From Limonium bicolor (Eukaryota; Streptophyta; Magnoliopsida; Caryophyllales; Plumbaginaceae), in the NCBI GenBank assembly GCA_023374045.1, contig CM041776.1:47560171-47624170 (forward strand): 64,000 nucleotides of DNA. Direction: 5' to 3'. Numbering within the stretch: the stretch's first letter is position 1; each line of letters begins with the position of its first letter. Of this stretch, positions 33,836-44,778 are shown one piece after another. A program made the translations under genes and the position numbers. The notes under the pieces were generated by a model. That model searched no databases. It was not told the origin of the DNA and was given only the letters and a program-made list of their open reading frames with translations.

Positions 33836-34861
33836 CTACAACCCATTCTTGGAGGGAGGGTGTAGTTCTGGAACTTCAGCTGTTTTAGCCTCCTTTGTCT
33901 TTTCTGCATCGTGCTCCTTCACATAGATGCACTTGGCTTGCTCTCTTGGATTTGGTTCATTTTGGCTGGGGAGAGCCCCTGACGGTCTTCGAGCAAGATG
34001 TTCTGCAAGTTGATTGAATTTACCTTCGATTTTCTGGTTGAAGGCTTCTTGTGCAGAAAGCTGGTTCTGAGTTATGGACATGAATCCTTTCATCATCTCT
34101 TTGAGTTCTGCGTTTGGATCAACAGAGGATGAAGATGGTTGTTGTTGTTGTTGAAAACCTGGAGGGGGACCTTGTGCTCTATAACCCATATTAGAGTTTG
34201 GTTGGGGTCGGTTCCCTTGATAGGTATTGGAATTGTTGTTCTGCCCTCCTTGGTTTTGATCATTATTTTTCCATGAGAAATTCGGGTGATTTCTCCATGG
34301 ATAGTTGTTGTTGATGTTATTGTTATAGGAATTACCGGGGCGGTTTCCTATGAATTGTACTTCCTCGTACTGGCCTTTGCCTTCACATTGATGAGTTTCA
34401 TGAGGACCGGCGCATATGACACATCCTTCTGTAGGTGGAGCTGGTGGTGAACTTGTAGGTGGGGAAGCTATTGTTTTTACAATTTCGTTTTGAGATGTTG
34501 TTAGCTTTTCCACCATCTTTGCAAGGGACGAGATCTGAGCTGATAAATGATCTGTAGGCTCAACATGGAGTAGGCCTGCTGCTCGTGGCGTTCGTCCTTT
34601 GGATCTCGTCCACTGTCTGGTATTGCTCGTCATGGTTTCGAGGAGATCCATTCCTTCTTTAGGAGATTTCATCATGAAACTTCCTCCTGCAGAGGAATTG
34701 ACGAGTAGTCGGTTCCCATCATCCAGACCGTTAAAGAATGACAGGCAGAGGGATTGATCGTCAAGACCATGGTGGGAACACTTCATTAGCATATCTTTGA
34801 ATCTATCCCATGCGTCGTACAACGTTTCTCCCCGGCTCCTGACAGAAAGTGTTGATTTCAC
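33836..34861 (-). CDS. gag: T2 (Athila-like) gag, C-terminal part with zinc knuckle
   Basis: A 341-residue frame. It begins with the end of the capsid domain (ETLYDAWDRFKDMLMKCSHH, LSFFNGLD), followed by a single CCHC-like finger (CVICAGPHETHQC). An asparagine-rich stretch (NSYNNNINNNYPWRNHPNF) and a glutamine/proline region come next, then a coiled helix (AFNQKIEGKFNQLAEHL). Its N-terminal neighbour (34803-35435) overlaps it in another frame, so one frameshift separates what is normally one Gag. It packages the T2 transcript and is the main product T2 could make. Confidence 0.88.
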   Translation of the reverse strand: MKSTLSVRSRGETLYDAWDRFKDMLMKCSHHGLDDQSLCLSFFNGLDDGNRLLVNSSAGGSFMMKSPKEGMDLLETMTSNTRQWTRSKGRTPRAAGLLHVEPTDHLSAQISSLAKMVEKLTTSQNEIVKTIASPPTSSPPAPPTEGCVICAGPHETHQCEGKGQYEEVQFIGNRPGNSYNNNINNNYPWRNHPNFSWKNNDQNQGGQNNNSNTYQGNRPQPNSNMGYRAQGPPPGFQQQQQPSSSSVDPNAELKEMMKGFMSITQNQLSAQEAFNQKIEGKFNQLAEHLARRPSGALPSQNEPNPREQAKCIYVKEHDAEKTKEAKTAEVPELHPPSKNGL

Positions 34862-35435
34862 TGATCAATTGCCTCGTTCTACTGGTTGGGTAGTATTTGG
34901 CAAGGAATTTTTGGGCCATTTGAAGCCATGTGGTGATTGATCGGGAGGGAAGGCTTCGGTACCACCGGTTTGCTGAATCCGATAATGAGTGAGGAAATAG
35001 TTGGAGTCGAATTCTTTCTTTGACATTGCCGGTTTGACCAAAGGAATTGCAAAAGTCTAGGAAGAGACTCAGATGATTTGGGGCTTCATCTGGGTTCGCT
35101 CCACTAAACTTGCCTAGATCCCGGACGGCGGTGATGTAGTGGGTTTTGAAAACCCATCGTCCGGCTTCTTCTGGTGTAAGTTCGGGGAGAACTATGGCTG
35201 ATGCTCTTCCTTCGGTGTTAGGTTGGTGGTAATCAGATAGGGCACGGTGTTCTGGTTGATTTGCATGGTCTATTTCATTTATAACTTCGTTATTGGCCAT
35301 GGCTTGGTTTCTCAGGTTTCTTTGTGCTTGTAATAAAGTGCGCTCGGGTTCGGGCTCGGGCTGATTGGTGGAGAGCCTCGGGTTCGAGTATTTGGCATGC
35401 ACAGAAGATAACTTGTGGTTTGAGAGAAACTGCAA
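34803..35435 (-). CDS. gag: T2 (Athila-like) gag, N-terminal capsid part
   Basis: A 210-residue frame. The probable start is the internal Met of MANNEVINEIDHANQPEHRA (about 35300) or an upstream Met. Gag domain motifs: FSGANPDEAPNHLSLFLDFC, LRLQLFPHSLSDSANRWYRS-like sequence (written here as in the frame: RLQLFPHSLSDSANRWYRSL), TTWLQMAQKFLAKYYP and TRQLISEINTFCQEPG. This is the Athila-clade retrotransposon gag. The frame shifts at about 34830 into the C-terminal part. Confidence 0.88.
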   Translation of the reverse strand: MQFLSNHKLSSVHAKYSNPRLSTNQPEPEPERTLLQAQRNLRNQAMANNEVINEIDHANQPEHRALSDYHQPNTEGRASAIVLPELTPEEAGRWVFKTHYITAVRDLGKFSGANPDEAPNHLSLFLDFCNSFGQTGNVKERIRLQLFPHSLSDSANRWYRSLPSRSITTWLQMAQKFLAKYYPTSRTRQLISEINTFCQEPGRNVVRRMG

Positions 35436-35908
35436 AATTAGTTAGTAAATAAAATAGAAAGGCAGAGATATTGGTTAGGCTGATAAACGTTAGGAGTTAG
35501 TGTACTGGAAATTATAAGTTAGTAGTTAGAGACAATGGAAAGAAATGACAGAAAATTGAAATGACAATGGAAAGAAATGTTAAGGACAATGGAAATGAAA
35601 TGTTAAGGACAATGGAACGAAATGACAGGAGATTATAAGTTAGTAGTTAGAGACAATGGAAAGAAAGGACAATGGACGAAATGACAATGGAACGAAATGA
35701 CAATGGAACGAAATGACAATAATATTAAGATGTTAGGAGTTAGATGTCCAAAGTCCGAGTCAAATGTCCAAGTCAGGTCAGAAGTCCGATGTCCAAGTCA
35801 GATTATAAGTCCGATGTCCAAGGTTAGATTATTAACAAGATAATATTGACAGTTTATTATAATAAAACAGGTGAACTACCGGAAACTAGGAAATGATGGA
35901 ATCAATCT
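35436..35908 (-). repeat. T2 5' leader with short tandem repeats
   Basis: Degenerate GACAATGGAACGAAAT / GACAATGGAAAGAAAT units (35530-35720) are followed by AGTCCGATGTCCAAG-type units (35745-35825). The same two repeat types lie in the matching leader of T1 (52060-52290). Confidence 0.75.
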
Positions 35909-35929
35909 CCCCTCGCAACGGCGCCAATT
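35909..35929 (-). other. tRNA-Asp-type primer binding site of T2
   Basis: The minus strand reads TGGCGCCGTTGCGAGGGG three bases after the LTR end. T1 has the closely similar TGGCGCCGTTGCCGGGGA. Confidence 0.85.
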
Positions 35930-36319
35930 TGCAGACTGTTATTTCTGAGTGGTTTAGAACAGTGTAATTTCATAAAGAAAAAATTAAAAACTCAAATTAT
36001 AAACGTCGGGCTGCAAACAATTCCCGTCGTCGTAGTATTATAACGAGTGTCGTATCCACAGGGAGATTGTTCATTTACCCTAGTCTTGGTAGTTACTTAA
36101 AAACTGTAAAAGGGGTTTTAGCCGGAGGCAAGCTTGATTTGTTGTTAATTAATACAGATAAATAAAAACAGTTAAAAGGTGAATTAAGTGATGTGGATGG
36201 GAAAATGTATCCTAGGATAGCGGGGGATTTCCTAAATTACTTAACATATTTATAACCATGTCTCAATTATTTATTGCCTATTAGAGTTAATAATTGTCAG
36301 TTAAGAACTCTTAATAAAG
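35930..36319 (-). repeat. 5' LTR of T2, outer piece
   Basis: Starts TGCAGACTGTTATTTCTGAG on the plus strand. Interrupted at 36320 by element D; continues at 50433. Confidence 0.88.
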
Positions 36320-39300
36320 TGTAACACCCCTACTACGCGCCTAACAATAAATACAGTCGCAGCGGAAATGACCAACTAAACAACAACTAACAAATTGGTG
36401 TTACAACGCCGTTAACCACCCACGTGGTTAACTAGGCGAATAAATAACAACGTATCGGTCTGATGATCAGACTCCCGAGCAATAGGACCCAACATCCAAC
36501 ATAACCATAACCATTAAAACCGAGTATTTAATTTACATACCGTCTACATCATAACATCCTCCACCAACTCCACCGTCAACTAACAGTACCAAAATAACGC
36601 CACGCCACGGGAGCACAGGCGCATCCCGGGCCAACATCCAAAATAAACAAAAGTATCATGGTCTAAACCTACAACCATTCCGCCTCTTCAAGTCTCATCC
36701 TGCAATGAAAAAGAAAATGGAGCCCCCGAGGGGGTCAGCACCTTTGCTGGTATGGCTAACGCGCAGCCCATCGGCTACCGGGATACGCGCAAACCACTTG
36801 TCATGATAACATGGAGTTCCTTAAAACAACCAACATCATATACATGTATTTATTCACCATAACATAGCACATTAACAATCCATAACACCACAAGGTCGGT
36901 TCTCACAAGGAACATTCCATCATGGTTAGAATACCAAGTGAGCCTAAGGATTTTCATTAATCCCATGTTAAGCTCGTTACATACCTCGTTACCATCCCGT
37001 TATTTGAATGGTTAACTTAATCCCAAGGTGTGTCGGATATAGTGATCCCAAGCACACCGAAATAATATACGTATGCCCCTGTGGCCCGACGTGAGTCAGT
37101 AACTAGCTTTGGATAAGCTAAGGGAAGGTTGAAACCAAATTGGAGAACAACCTATACATACACCAAGAGAGTCGAACCGGATATGATATCGACCCCCGTC
37201 CTCACACGCGTGGCCGGAACAGACCGGACTCCTCACTCCCCCGGTTAGCACTTGTTAGTGATCATACAAGTGATCTTGTTAAGTCACACACAAGCAAGCA
37301 TATTGGTCTTGTTAGACAACCCAAGGGATAGGAGTCACAATAATACATCATCATAATATAAACAACCGTAAACTCTTTTCATGCCTTAATCTTGTAAGGT
37401 CGTAAACACACAGAAAAAGCAAACAGCACACAGGCCGGTGTAAACCGGTAGGCAACAGACTGCAAGAAAACCATACCTTGGTCTTTGCTCCGATTGATTT
37501 CCACCGTAGCCACTCCTATACAACATGGTAACGTTGGTTAATTAACCACTTAACTTCAAATTCTACTAAGTGTTTACATGATTTTATGACATGTTTTATT
37601 GCCTAAACTCATCATTGATTACCTTCATTATAACCCTAGGCTTAACTACTTAAGCCACCTTTTGTTTTGTTTTTTTTTATTATTATTAAGGGTCGACCGA
37701 CCCACCGACCGACAACCTCTGGGTCGGTCCGTTCCAGTAACCTTCTGGTTCAGACAAAAACCTTAGACCGACCCACGACCGACCCATCCTCTATGGGTCG
37801 GTCCTTTGCGAAACTTTTCCCATCCTTTGAAAATTCTCCGACCGACCCAAAGTTGAACCGACCGACCCAAAACCCTCTGGGTCGGTCCATTCCAGAAACA
37901 ATTTCCTTCGTTAAATTTTGCCCGACCGACCCATAGCTAAGCCGACCGACCCAAAACCCTCTGGGTCGGTCCATTGCCGAGACTTTCTGGCTGGCTTAAC
38001 ATGGTCCGACCGACCCAAAACTGGGTCGGACCCTGGTCGGCCCACTACAATTTTACTCTTAATTTGTTCTTTCAACTCCAAACTTTTCCTCATATATCCT
38101 AACATGTTCTAACCTCATTTAGACACTTCAAACACATCTAATCCCTACCTAAACACCATAAACTCATCTTCTAATTCCTTAAGCCTTTACTCATTCCTTC
38201 ACAAAATACTTAACACTTACCATGTTTTCTCCTAGGTTCCTAGTGGTGTTTCATACTTATAAAACTACTATCCCAAAACATTTCTCACCACTACAACATC
38301 ATCTCTAAAGCATTATTTCTCACCAACCTAACCCTAGTTAATGTCTAAGTCCTTTTGTTTACCTAGAACACTCTAAGACATAGTTTCTCTCTAGTAAACA
38401 CTTAGTCATTTTCTAACATCTCTAGTTCACCAAACCTTACATTAATACCTAGAACTCCTTAGATATTTCCTAAATTTTGACATGGGTTCTCCTAGAACAT
38501 TACTAAGCCTAAACACTTTGTTTTCTCCACGAAACACACAGAATACCTAAAATCACCAAGAACACTCTCATACATACACCAAAACTTCACCAAGTTTACA
38601 CTACACCACAATATTGTGCATAATTTAAATTTGCATGGCACTTAGGCCCTTAAATTGCTCAAACCATAAACACTGAATTTCCTCACATATTTATGCCTTT
38701 AACCTGCAAATACACTCAACAACATATATGCCTTTACTAAGCTCTTGAGAACACTTTACTAAGTCATTCACCATTTGCTCTTTAGGTAGTTTTAATAAGC
38801 ATTTATAAGCTCATTTCTCCTAAGGCATTAAACAACATTAGGTTAGTATTTTTACCTCTTTTCCAACCAAACTTCTTTCTTGTTTCCTTTAGAAAACCGA
38901 TAGAGTACTTGATTCTTTGACAAGCTCTAAACAATATACAAACATTATAATGAGTATTCAAGCTATAAGCTCCATCTCATTGTAAACCCTAGTTTCACAT
39001 TATTTCAAAAACATCAATGTGATTGTTTTACCTTGATCTTTGAAGAGAGTTTGAATGTCTATGAAGAGAGGACTCCACCTAGTCCAAGAAGGGTTGAAAT
39101 GAAGCTAGAACAAGGTCACATAAAGAGCTCCTTCAATATGTATTTTCGGTTATGGCAAAAACAAGGAGGAAACTTGATTTTTATTTGAGATTCCTTACCT
39201 AGAAGCCAAGGAGAGTAATAATATGTAGAAGAACAAGCTCAAGCTCCTTCAATGGTGGAACTCCATGGCACCGAAATGGTTGTCTTGAAGTTTTAGGAGA

Positions 39301-40139
39301 TAGAAATGAAGAGCTTGATGCAAGGAAGAGAATGGTGGTGTTTGTTCTTGATTTGGACAAGTGAGGAAGATTTGGCAAGAGATTGAAGTTGTGTTTTAAT
39401 GGTGGTGTGTGTGTTACCGTGAGAGAGAGCAAGAAGGGAGGGAGAAGAAGCTTGCAACCGTGTGAAAGAAAGGCAAAGAAGAGAATGAAGATTGAATTTA
39501 CTTTTTGAAGATATTTAAGCCTTAAAGCAAATAGTACCTATGAGTCACATTTATTTACTTAACAAGTTAACATACTTGGTGACTCCTCACTACAAAAACC
39601 GGCCCCCTATATTAGTATGAGGGTATTTTAGTCTTTGTTTGTCAATTTAATTACTTATACAACATATGTTATAAACTAGCTTGTAAAAATTACTATTCAC
39701 CTATACAAGGCACATAGAAGTGAAATTTTTGATTTCCCACTAATATAGCCACCCAAATGTGATACTATATAGTACACATATATATTTAAGAGTAATGATG
39801 GACATTTAGCCATTCAAAACTCATTTACAAGACAATTTTTCAAAAACGTGCTTTAAGACTTCTTAAAGCACATTTTGTGTTTTAACTTGTTTTCAAGCTT
39901 GGTTTTCTTTGGTAATTGATTTAATATGTTCATTAATATATAATGAAGTCTTGGTAAGCTTACAAGCCTTAACCAAGCTTATCCCAAGCTTAGAGCATTT
40001 TTCGCCCTAAATAACCTTTAAGGTAATTACTTGTATTTTCTTGTTTTAAATTGTTTGCTAATGTTTCTAAGACTCTTTTTAGTCTTAATAAATCATGTTT
40101 TAATGTTTAAATACATTTTAAAAGGTTTGGGGTATTTCA
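36320..40139 (-). repeat. 3' LTR of element D (3820 bp)
   Basis: TGTAACACCCCTACTACG...GGGGTATTTCA on the plus strand. The second copy is 46606-50432. Contains the double-hairpin block at 36718-36751, the inverted-repeat array at 37685-38045 and a donor-like AAG|GTAAAAC at about 39031 (minus strand). Confidence 0.92.
37685..38045. repeat. LTR inverted-repeat array, GACCGACCCA type
   Basis: Five or more units of GACCGACCCA with facing TGGGTCGGTC. The second LTR has the array at 47965-48330. Position within the LTR equals that of the C and A arrays. Confidence 0.88.
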
Positions 40140-40157
40140 ATCTACCCCCCTTAAAAG
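40140..40157 (-). other. Polypurine tract of element D
   Basis: The minus strand reads CTTTTAAGGGGGGTAGAT, abutting the LTR start at 40139. Confidence 0.88.
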
Positions 40158-40239
40158 AACTTTGTCCCCAAAGTTCACAATTCCCACATATTCTAATGTT
40201 AGAACGCCGGGAATAACTTATGAAGCAATGCTTCCCAAT

Positions 40240-40285
40240 ACCAATTACACTTCGTGAAGCAATGCTTCCCAATACCACATTACCA
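40240..40285. repeat. Direct repeat GAAGCAATGCTTCCCAATAC
   Basis: The 20-base unit occurs at about 40220 and again at about 40256, each with an internal GAAGCAATGCTTC palindrome. It lies between the PPT and the pol stop of D. Confidence 0.7.
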
Positions 40286-40429
40286 ACATCAACAATATGT
40301 TCACATAACAACGGACTCAAGGTCCAACCATATAATACCAACCATATAATACCATTCAGACACAATGGTCTGTACATAACATAGACAATGTATGCAAATA
40401 CATGTCGTACACACATCCAAACCGAAACG

Positions 40430-40465
40430 GCTCTACCCCCCTTAAAAGGGGTACGCCCCGTACCC
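40430..40465 (-). other. Second PPT-like module of element D
   Basis: The minus strand reads GGGGCGTACCCC, then TTTTAAGGGGGGTAGAGCC, shortly after the pol stop at 40480. Same module as in C, A and E. Confidence 0.8.
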
Positions 40466-40479
40466 TATACATATAAACA

Positions 40480-41286
40480 CTAAGAAGTAAACAATGACGG
40501 GTACTTCGCCTTCATCTTGTCTTCCAGCTCCCAGGTGGCCTCCTCGACGTCCTGGTTAGACCAGAGAACCTTCACCAGTCTCACGGACTTATGGCGAGTG
40601 TCTCGAGTCTTAGTGTCCAGAATCTGTACGGGAGTCTCCACTGATCGCATGGTCGGCTCTAGGGTTAGCCTCTCAGGCTGAAGCACATGAGACGGATGAG
40701 ATATATACTTCTTCAACTGGGACACATGAAATACATCATGTACCTTGCCCAGCTCGGCGGGTAGGTCAAGTCTGTAAGCTACCGGGCCGATCCGCTCCGT
40801 CACAACATAAGGACCTACATACTTCGGGCTCAATTTGCCCTTCTGGCCAAAACGAAATACTCCCTTCATGGGGGACACTCTCAAGAATACCTGATCGCCT
40901 ACAGCGAACTCCAGGTCACGTCTGCGTACATCAGCGTACGACTTCTGTCTATCCTGAGCTGCCTTCATGTTAGCCCGGATCTGGCGAACTTCTGCCTGAA
41001 CCTGTTCAAGATACTCTGGTCCTATAATGACCGTCTCACTCGACTCATCCCAGCATAAAGGCGTGCGGCATGGTCTACCGTACAATGCCTGGAAGGGAGA
41101 CATCTTGATCGAAGCGTGATAACTGTTGTTGTAACTAAACTCGATCAGATGTAACTTATCAATCCAACTGGTCTGAAAGTCAAGTGCACATGCACGTAGC
41201 ATATCCTCAAGTGTCTGTATAGTGCGCTCACTCTGACCATCTGTCTGTGGGTGAAACGCCGTACTCAATTTCAGCTCAGTACCCAA
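40480..41286 (-). CDS. pol: pol of D: integrase C-terminus and chromodomain
   Basis: A 268-residue frame. It begins in the integrase core with the catalytic Glu region ([19 protein letters not shown]), then [20 protein letters not shown], the DVRRRDLEFAVGDQVFLRV segment and the GPY module (KYVGPYVVTERIGPVAYRL). It ends with a chromodomain-like tail (VKVLWSNQDVEEATWELED ... YPSLFTS). This end is intact in D and serves as the guide for the broken copy in C. The C-terminal fold places the element in the chromovirus branch of Ty3/gypsy, where the chromodomain guides integration to chromatin. Confidence 0.93.
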   Translation of the reverse strand: MGTELKLSTAFHPQTDGQSERTIQTLEDMLRACALDFQTSWIDKLHLIEFSYNNSYHASIKMSPFQALYGRPCRTPLCWDESSETVIIGPEYLEQVQAEVRQIRANMKAAQDRQKSYADVRRRDLEFAVGDQVFLRVSPMKGVFRFGQKGKLSPKYVGPYVVTERIGPVAYRLDLPAELGKVHDVFHVSQLKKYISHPSHVLQPERLTLEPTMRSVETPVQILDTKTRDTRHKSVRLVKVLWSNQDVEEATWELEDKMKAKYPSLFTS

Positions 41287-42553
41287 TGCCTCTCGGGTAG
41301 ATCTCCAATATCTGGATAAGAATCTGGTATCTCTATCCGATACAATCGTCTTGGGTACCCCATGATGTCTTACTATCTCTCTCTGTCAAAGAGCTCTGCA
41401 AGCTTAGCCACTTTCCAGGTGTCCTTCATCGGAATGAATCGGGCCACCTTGGTCAGTCGGTCTACCACCACCCAAATCATATTCAGACCTCCCCTTGTAG
41501 GCGGAAGCCCTACTACAAAATCCATAGATATGTCATAAATTTCTTCCACTCCGGCACTGGCATTGGCTGCACCATACCACCAGGCCGTCGGTGCTCAAAC
41601 TTGACCTTCTGACAAGTGAGACACCTCAACACATAGTCATTAATATCCTTTTTCATACCAGTCCACCAAAAATAACGTTTCATACCCTTATACATCTTTG
41701 AAGCTCCAGGGTGAATCGAAGTCGTAGAACTATGGGATTCACTGAGTATGCGCTCCTTCAGCTCAGCGCTACTCCTCGGTATACACAACCGGCCATTAAG
41801 CCTAATCAGGTCATCATCGTGGAGTCTGAAGTCGTACTTCTGACCCTCGAATGTGCCATCAATAAGCTTCTGTCTAATCTCCACCATATACTGATCTGCC
41901 ATCTGAGCACTCCGCACCTCTTCAACCAAGCTAGTATGAGAGACTAGCGAATGGAGAGAGTGAGCTCGGCGACTCAGTGCGTCAGCTACCACATTTGCTT
42001 TTCCCTCCTTGTATTGTAAGTTAATATCATAATCATTTAAGAATTCAACCCACCTTCTCTGCCTCATGTTCAACTCTTTCTGAGTGAACAAGTATTTCAA
42101 ACTCTTGTGGTCAGAATAGATCGTCACACTTACCCATACAAATAATGTCGCCACATCTTCAATGCGAAGACATGGCACCCAATTCCAAGTCGTGGGTAGG
42201 ATAGTTCTCCTCGTGCTTCTTCTTAGCTGTCGGGAGGCGTATGCTACGACCTTCCCGTGTTGCATCAACACACACCCATACCCTCTGCCTGATGCGTCGC
42301 AATAGACCTCAAAACCATCTGGACCGTCTGGTATAGTCAGGACCGGTGCAGATGTCAGAGCATCCTTGAGTCTCTGAAAAGAACTCTCACAGTCGTCTGT
42401 CCACTCGAATGGTGCATCCTTCTTCATCAAGGAAGTCATCGGCTTCGAGACACTGGAGAAGTCCTTCACAAATCTCCTATGTATAACCTGCCAGACCGAG
42501 GAAGCTCCTGATATCGGTAACTGTCTTCGGCCTTGGCCAGGTGCGCACAGCAT
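41287..42553 (-). CDS. pol: pol of D: RT thumb, RNase H and integrase N-terminus/core
   Basis: The frame at 41513-42553 has RNase H residues in [19 protein letters not shown] and VADALSRR. The acidic residue of the middle motif falls in a locally shifted stretch (about 42180-42230). The integrase HHCC follows ([20 protein letters not shown] ... CLTCQKV). The frame then shifts at about 41530, just before the first catalytic Asp (the ISMDF equivalent). In 41287-41512 the second catalytic Asp is readable as TIVSDRDT near 41335. Activity would be as for the C copy. Confidence 0.9.
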
Positions 42554-42704
42554 CTATCTTTGCCGGATCCACAGCGATCCCGGCCTCAGAAATGACATGT
42601 CCAAGGAAGGACACTTGATTCAACCAAAACTCACACTTTGAAAATTTTGCATACAGCTGATTCTTCTCAATGTCTGTAGCACATCTCTCAGGTGGCTTTC
42701 ATGC

Positions 42705-43538
42705 TCACCTCTCGATTTCGAATATATATATGTCGTCGATGAAGACTACCACTGATTTGTCCAACTGATCTTGGAACAAACGGTTCATTAAGTCCATAAA
42801 CTTCGCTGGTGCATTTGACAAGCCAAACGGCATAACTGTGAACTCATAATGCCCATACCTAGTTCTGAATGCTGTTTTCTCAATGTCACTGTCACGGATG
42901 GCAATCTGATGATATCCTGACCGTAGGTCTATCTTAGAGAATACTGATGCTCCCCTAAGCTGATCAAATAGATCGTCGATGCGTGGTAAGGGGTAACGGT
43001 TCTTCACCGTAACAGCATTCAGCTCTCGATAATCAATACACAGGCGGAGGCTACCGTCCTTCTTCTTCACGAAGAGGACCGGCGCTCCCCATGGTGAAAC
43101 ACTAGGGCGGATGAAGCCCTTGTCCAGTAGGTCTCTCAGCTGCTCCTTGAGCTCTGTCATTTCTGCTGGAGCCATACGATATGGTGCTTTCGCAATTGGT
43201 CCGGTGCCCGGAACCAAGTCGATCTCAAACTCAACTTCCCGTGGTGGCGGCATGCCCGGCAGTTCCTTAGGAAATACATCAGGAAACTCCGAGACTACCG
43301 GCACATCTGTGCTAAACTCTGGATCTCTCTCTATGTCCTGGACATAGCAGAGGTATACATCATTTCCCCGTCGTAACTCACGATACATGGCCATGGCGGT
43401 GATGATCTGTGTCGAAGGCTCCCTGGGCCTCTGGCGGTAAGATATAGTAACCCCAGATGGACTCCTAAGAAGCAGTCGATGCTCGGCACATAGGATTCTG
43501 CCCTTGTACCGCTCCAACCAGTTCATCCCGACAATCAC
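42705..43538 (-). CDS. pol: pol of D: protease end and reverse transcriptase
   Basis: A 277-residue frame. It starts at the protease end ([20 protein letters not shown]) and linker ([18 protein letters not shown]). The RT fingers and palm follow: [58 protein letters not shown] and the catalytic VVFIDDI. The frame is lost just after FIDDI. The RT thumb (about 42560-42700) continues in another frame into 41513-42553. This is the most complete RT in the window. Confidence 0.94.
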   Translation of the reverse strand: MIVGMNWLERYKGRILCAEHRLLLRSPSGVTISYRQRPREPSTQIITAMAMYRELRRGNDVYLCYVQDIERDPEFSTDVPVVSEFPDVFPKELPGMPPPREVEFEIDLVPGTGPIAKAPYRMAPAEMTELKEQLRDLLDKGFIRPSVSPWGAPVLFVKKKDGSLRLCIDYRELNAVTVKNRYPLPRIDDLFDQLRGASVFSKIDLRSGYHQIAIRDSDIEKTAFRTRYGHYEFTVMPFGLSNAPAKFMDLMNRLFQDQLDKSVVVFIDDIYIFEIER

Positions 43539-43861
43539 ATCAAACCCAGTCCGTCGAACTCTATCAAGTCGATCGGAAACTCCTCATCCATGATTCGAAC
43601 AATAGCATCTCGGTAGTAGCGGGTACACTCTGATCTGCTCTTTCGACGGGAGAGTGACCACGAAGTCTGGCATCTCTTCACCGTCTAACCCCACCGCCTC
43701 TTCGCAAATGATAGCGAAATAATGTGTGTGAGGCTCCAGAGTCGAACAAATCGATGCATCCACGCCATTCACTGGAAAGGTACCGGTGAGGATTGTGCCG
43801 CTCTTGCCGGCTTCTGCCTTATTGCAGACACTCAGTATACCTCCCGTTCCGAGTGCACAGC
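43539..43861 (-). pseudogene. pol: pol of D: protease N-terminus, begins at a splice acceptor
   Basis: From 43861, directly after an AG at 43862-43863, the minus strand reads GCALGTGGILSVCNKAEAGK and then [17 protein letters not shown], closely parallel to C exon 5. The DSGAS active site is present at nucleotide level but shifted by one base (about 43735). Then VGLDGEEMPDFVVTLPSKEQ follows. It has no convincing start codon of its own. Joined to exon 3 (ending CCAG) it reads through in frame as PGCALGT, matching PGHGLGT in C. Confidence 0.82.
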
Positions 43862-44040
43862 CTAGTTTAATTGGCAAACGTATAAGTATACGGTAGTAAC
43901 ACGATTGATATACTCCAAAACACATCCCTTTATTTATTAACATACTTCCTTACACCATAAGTTGGTTACATTGTGGATATTGCTACGTATAGCATCCTTA
44001 ACACATAACTGGATTAATAGATTACATGATTACATAGGGC
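43862..44040 (-). other. Spacer between AlkB stop and pol acceptor (D)
   Basis: 179 AT-rich bases without a conserved frame, ending TTAAACTAG. Corresponds to 23373-23526 in C. Confidence 0.7.
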
Positions 44041-44778
44041 TTAAAACTGCCTGAAAGTCAAATTCAAACGTCCTGGTTTCATATGTGTGGCATTGATCAC
44101 TGCCGACGGTGCGGTATTCAGTTTGATCTTCTTGATACCGTGGTATAACATCCTTGATTGTCCTCCCATTATTAACACATCACCTGATTTCAACACTAGC
44201 TTCTTGCGAGATCACCACGCTTCTGCTCGCCATAGATAAACACTGCTGTGTCACCAATGGACCAAGACACCACGGGTACTCCCTTACTTAGAGACTCGGG
44301 TGACTCGTCCTTATCTTGGTGCAATCCTAGTCTTCCACCTTTCTGGTAGAAGTTCACAATACATAGGTCCGCTTTAACACTTGGAATTGAATCTTTTTCA
44401 GCTTGCTGAGCAATTCCTACGGTGTGGTTAACAACCGCAAGGAACTCCTCAGGTATACCTGGTACAGTTGCTCCATCTTCAGCTCGCACGTCTTGATATG
44501 ACTTGGTGTAAGGATTCCAGTCCTTACCCATGCACATCATCTTCAGCTTCATCTTCGATCCGCTTGCGTATTCGGGTGTGTAGAATCCTCCTAGTGCTGC
44601 TCCAAGTTCATTGCATCGCCTGATGATGTGGATTTGCGCTTCGGGTGTCAGGTATCCATTTAAGAGTACCATACCTGGTTGGATAACCTGACATTGCTCC
44701 ATTGGAAAGTCGGTGATGCTGATGGTGTTTCTTCAGGGTTTGGTGTGGGCGGGATTGGATAACAGATATTGAAGGTTC
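44041..44778 (-). CDS. AlkB/ALKBH1-type 2-oxoglutarate dioxygenase exon of element D
   Basis: The best-preserved AlkB copy. One frame of 168 residues (44196-44702) covers most of the domain: QVIQPGMVLLNGYLTPEAQ, GGFYTPEYASGSKMKLKMM, PGIPEEFLAVVNHTVG, ADLCIVNFY (2OG-binding N117/Y119), RLGLHQDKDE (iron ligands H128 and D130) and VPVVSWSIGDTAVFIYGEQK. One shift at about 44200 separates this from the end: SGDVLIMGGQSRMLYHGI with the distal iron His, and KPGRLNLTFRQF, then TAA at 44041. RLNLTFR equals the AlkB signature whose arginines bind 2-oxoglutarate and shape the active site. The exon is 738 bases, about the size of an entire AlkB domain. AlkB enzymes oxidatively remove alkyl or methyl marks from RNA or DNA; the substrate here is unknown. 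Location between nucleocapsid and protease suggests delivery as a Gag fusion. Confidence 0.94.

Noticed and set aside
37140..37331. ORF MENNLYIHQESRTG in D's LTR, repeated at 47402-47629
   Set aside because: LTR duplicate, antisense to the element, no domain; equivalent LTR position in C is not open.
44041..44778. AlkB as a contaminating plant RNA virus insertion
   Set aside because: No replicase, movement or coat sequences around it; it is framed by gag and pol exons in the same phase in two families.
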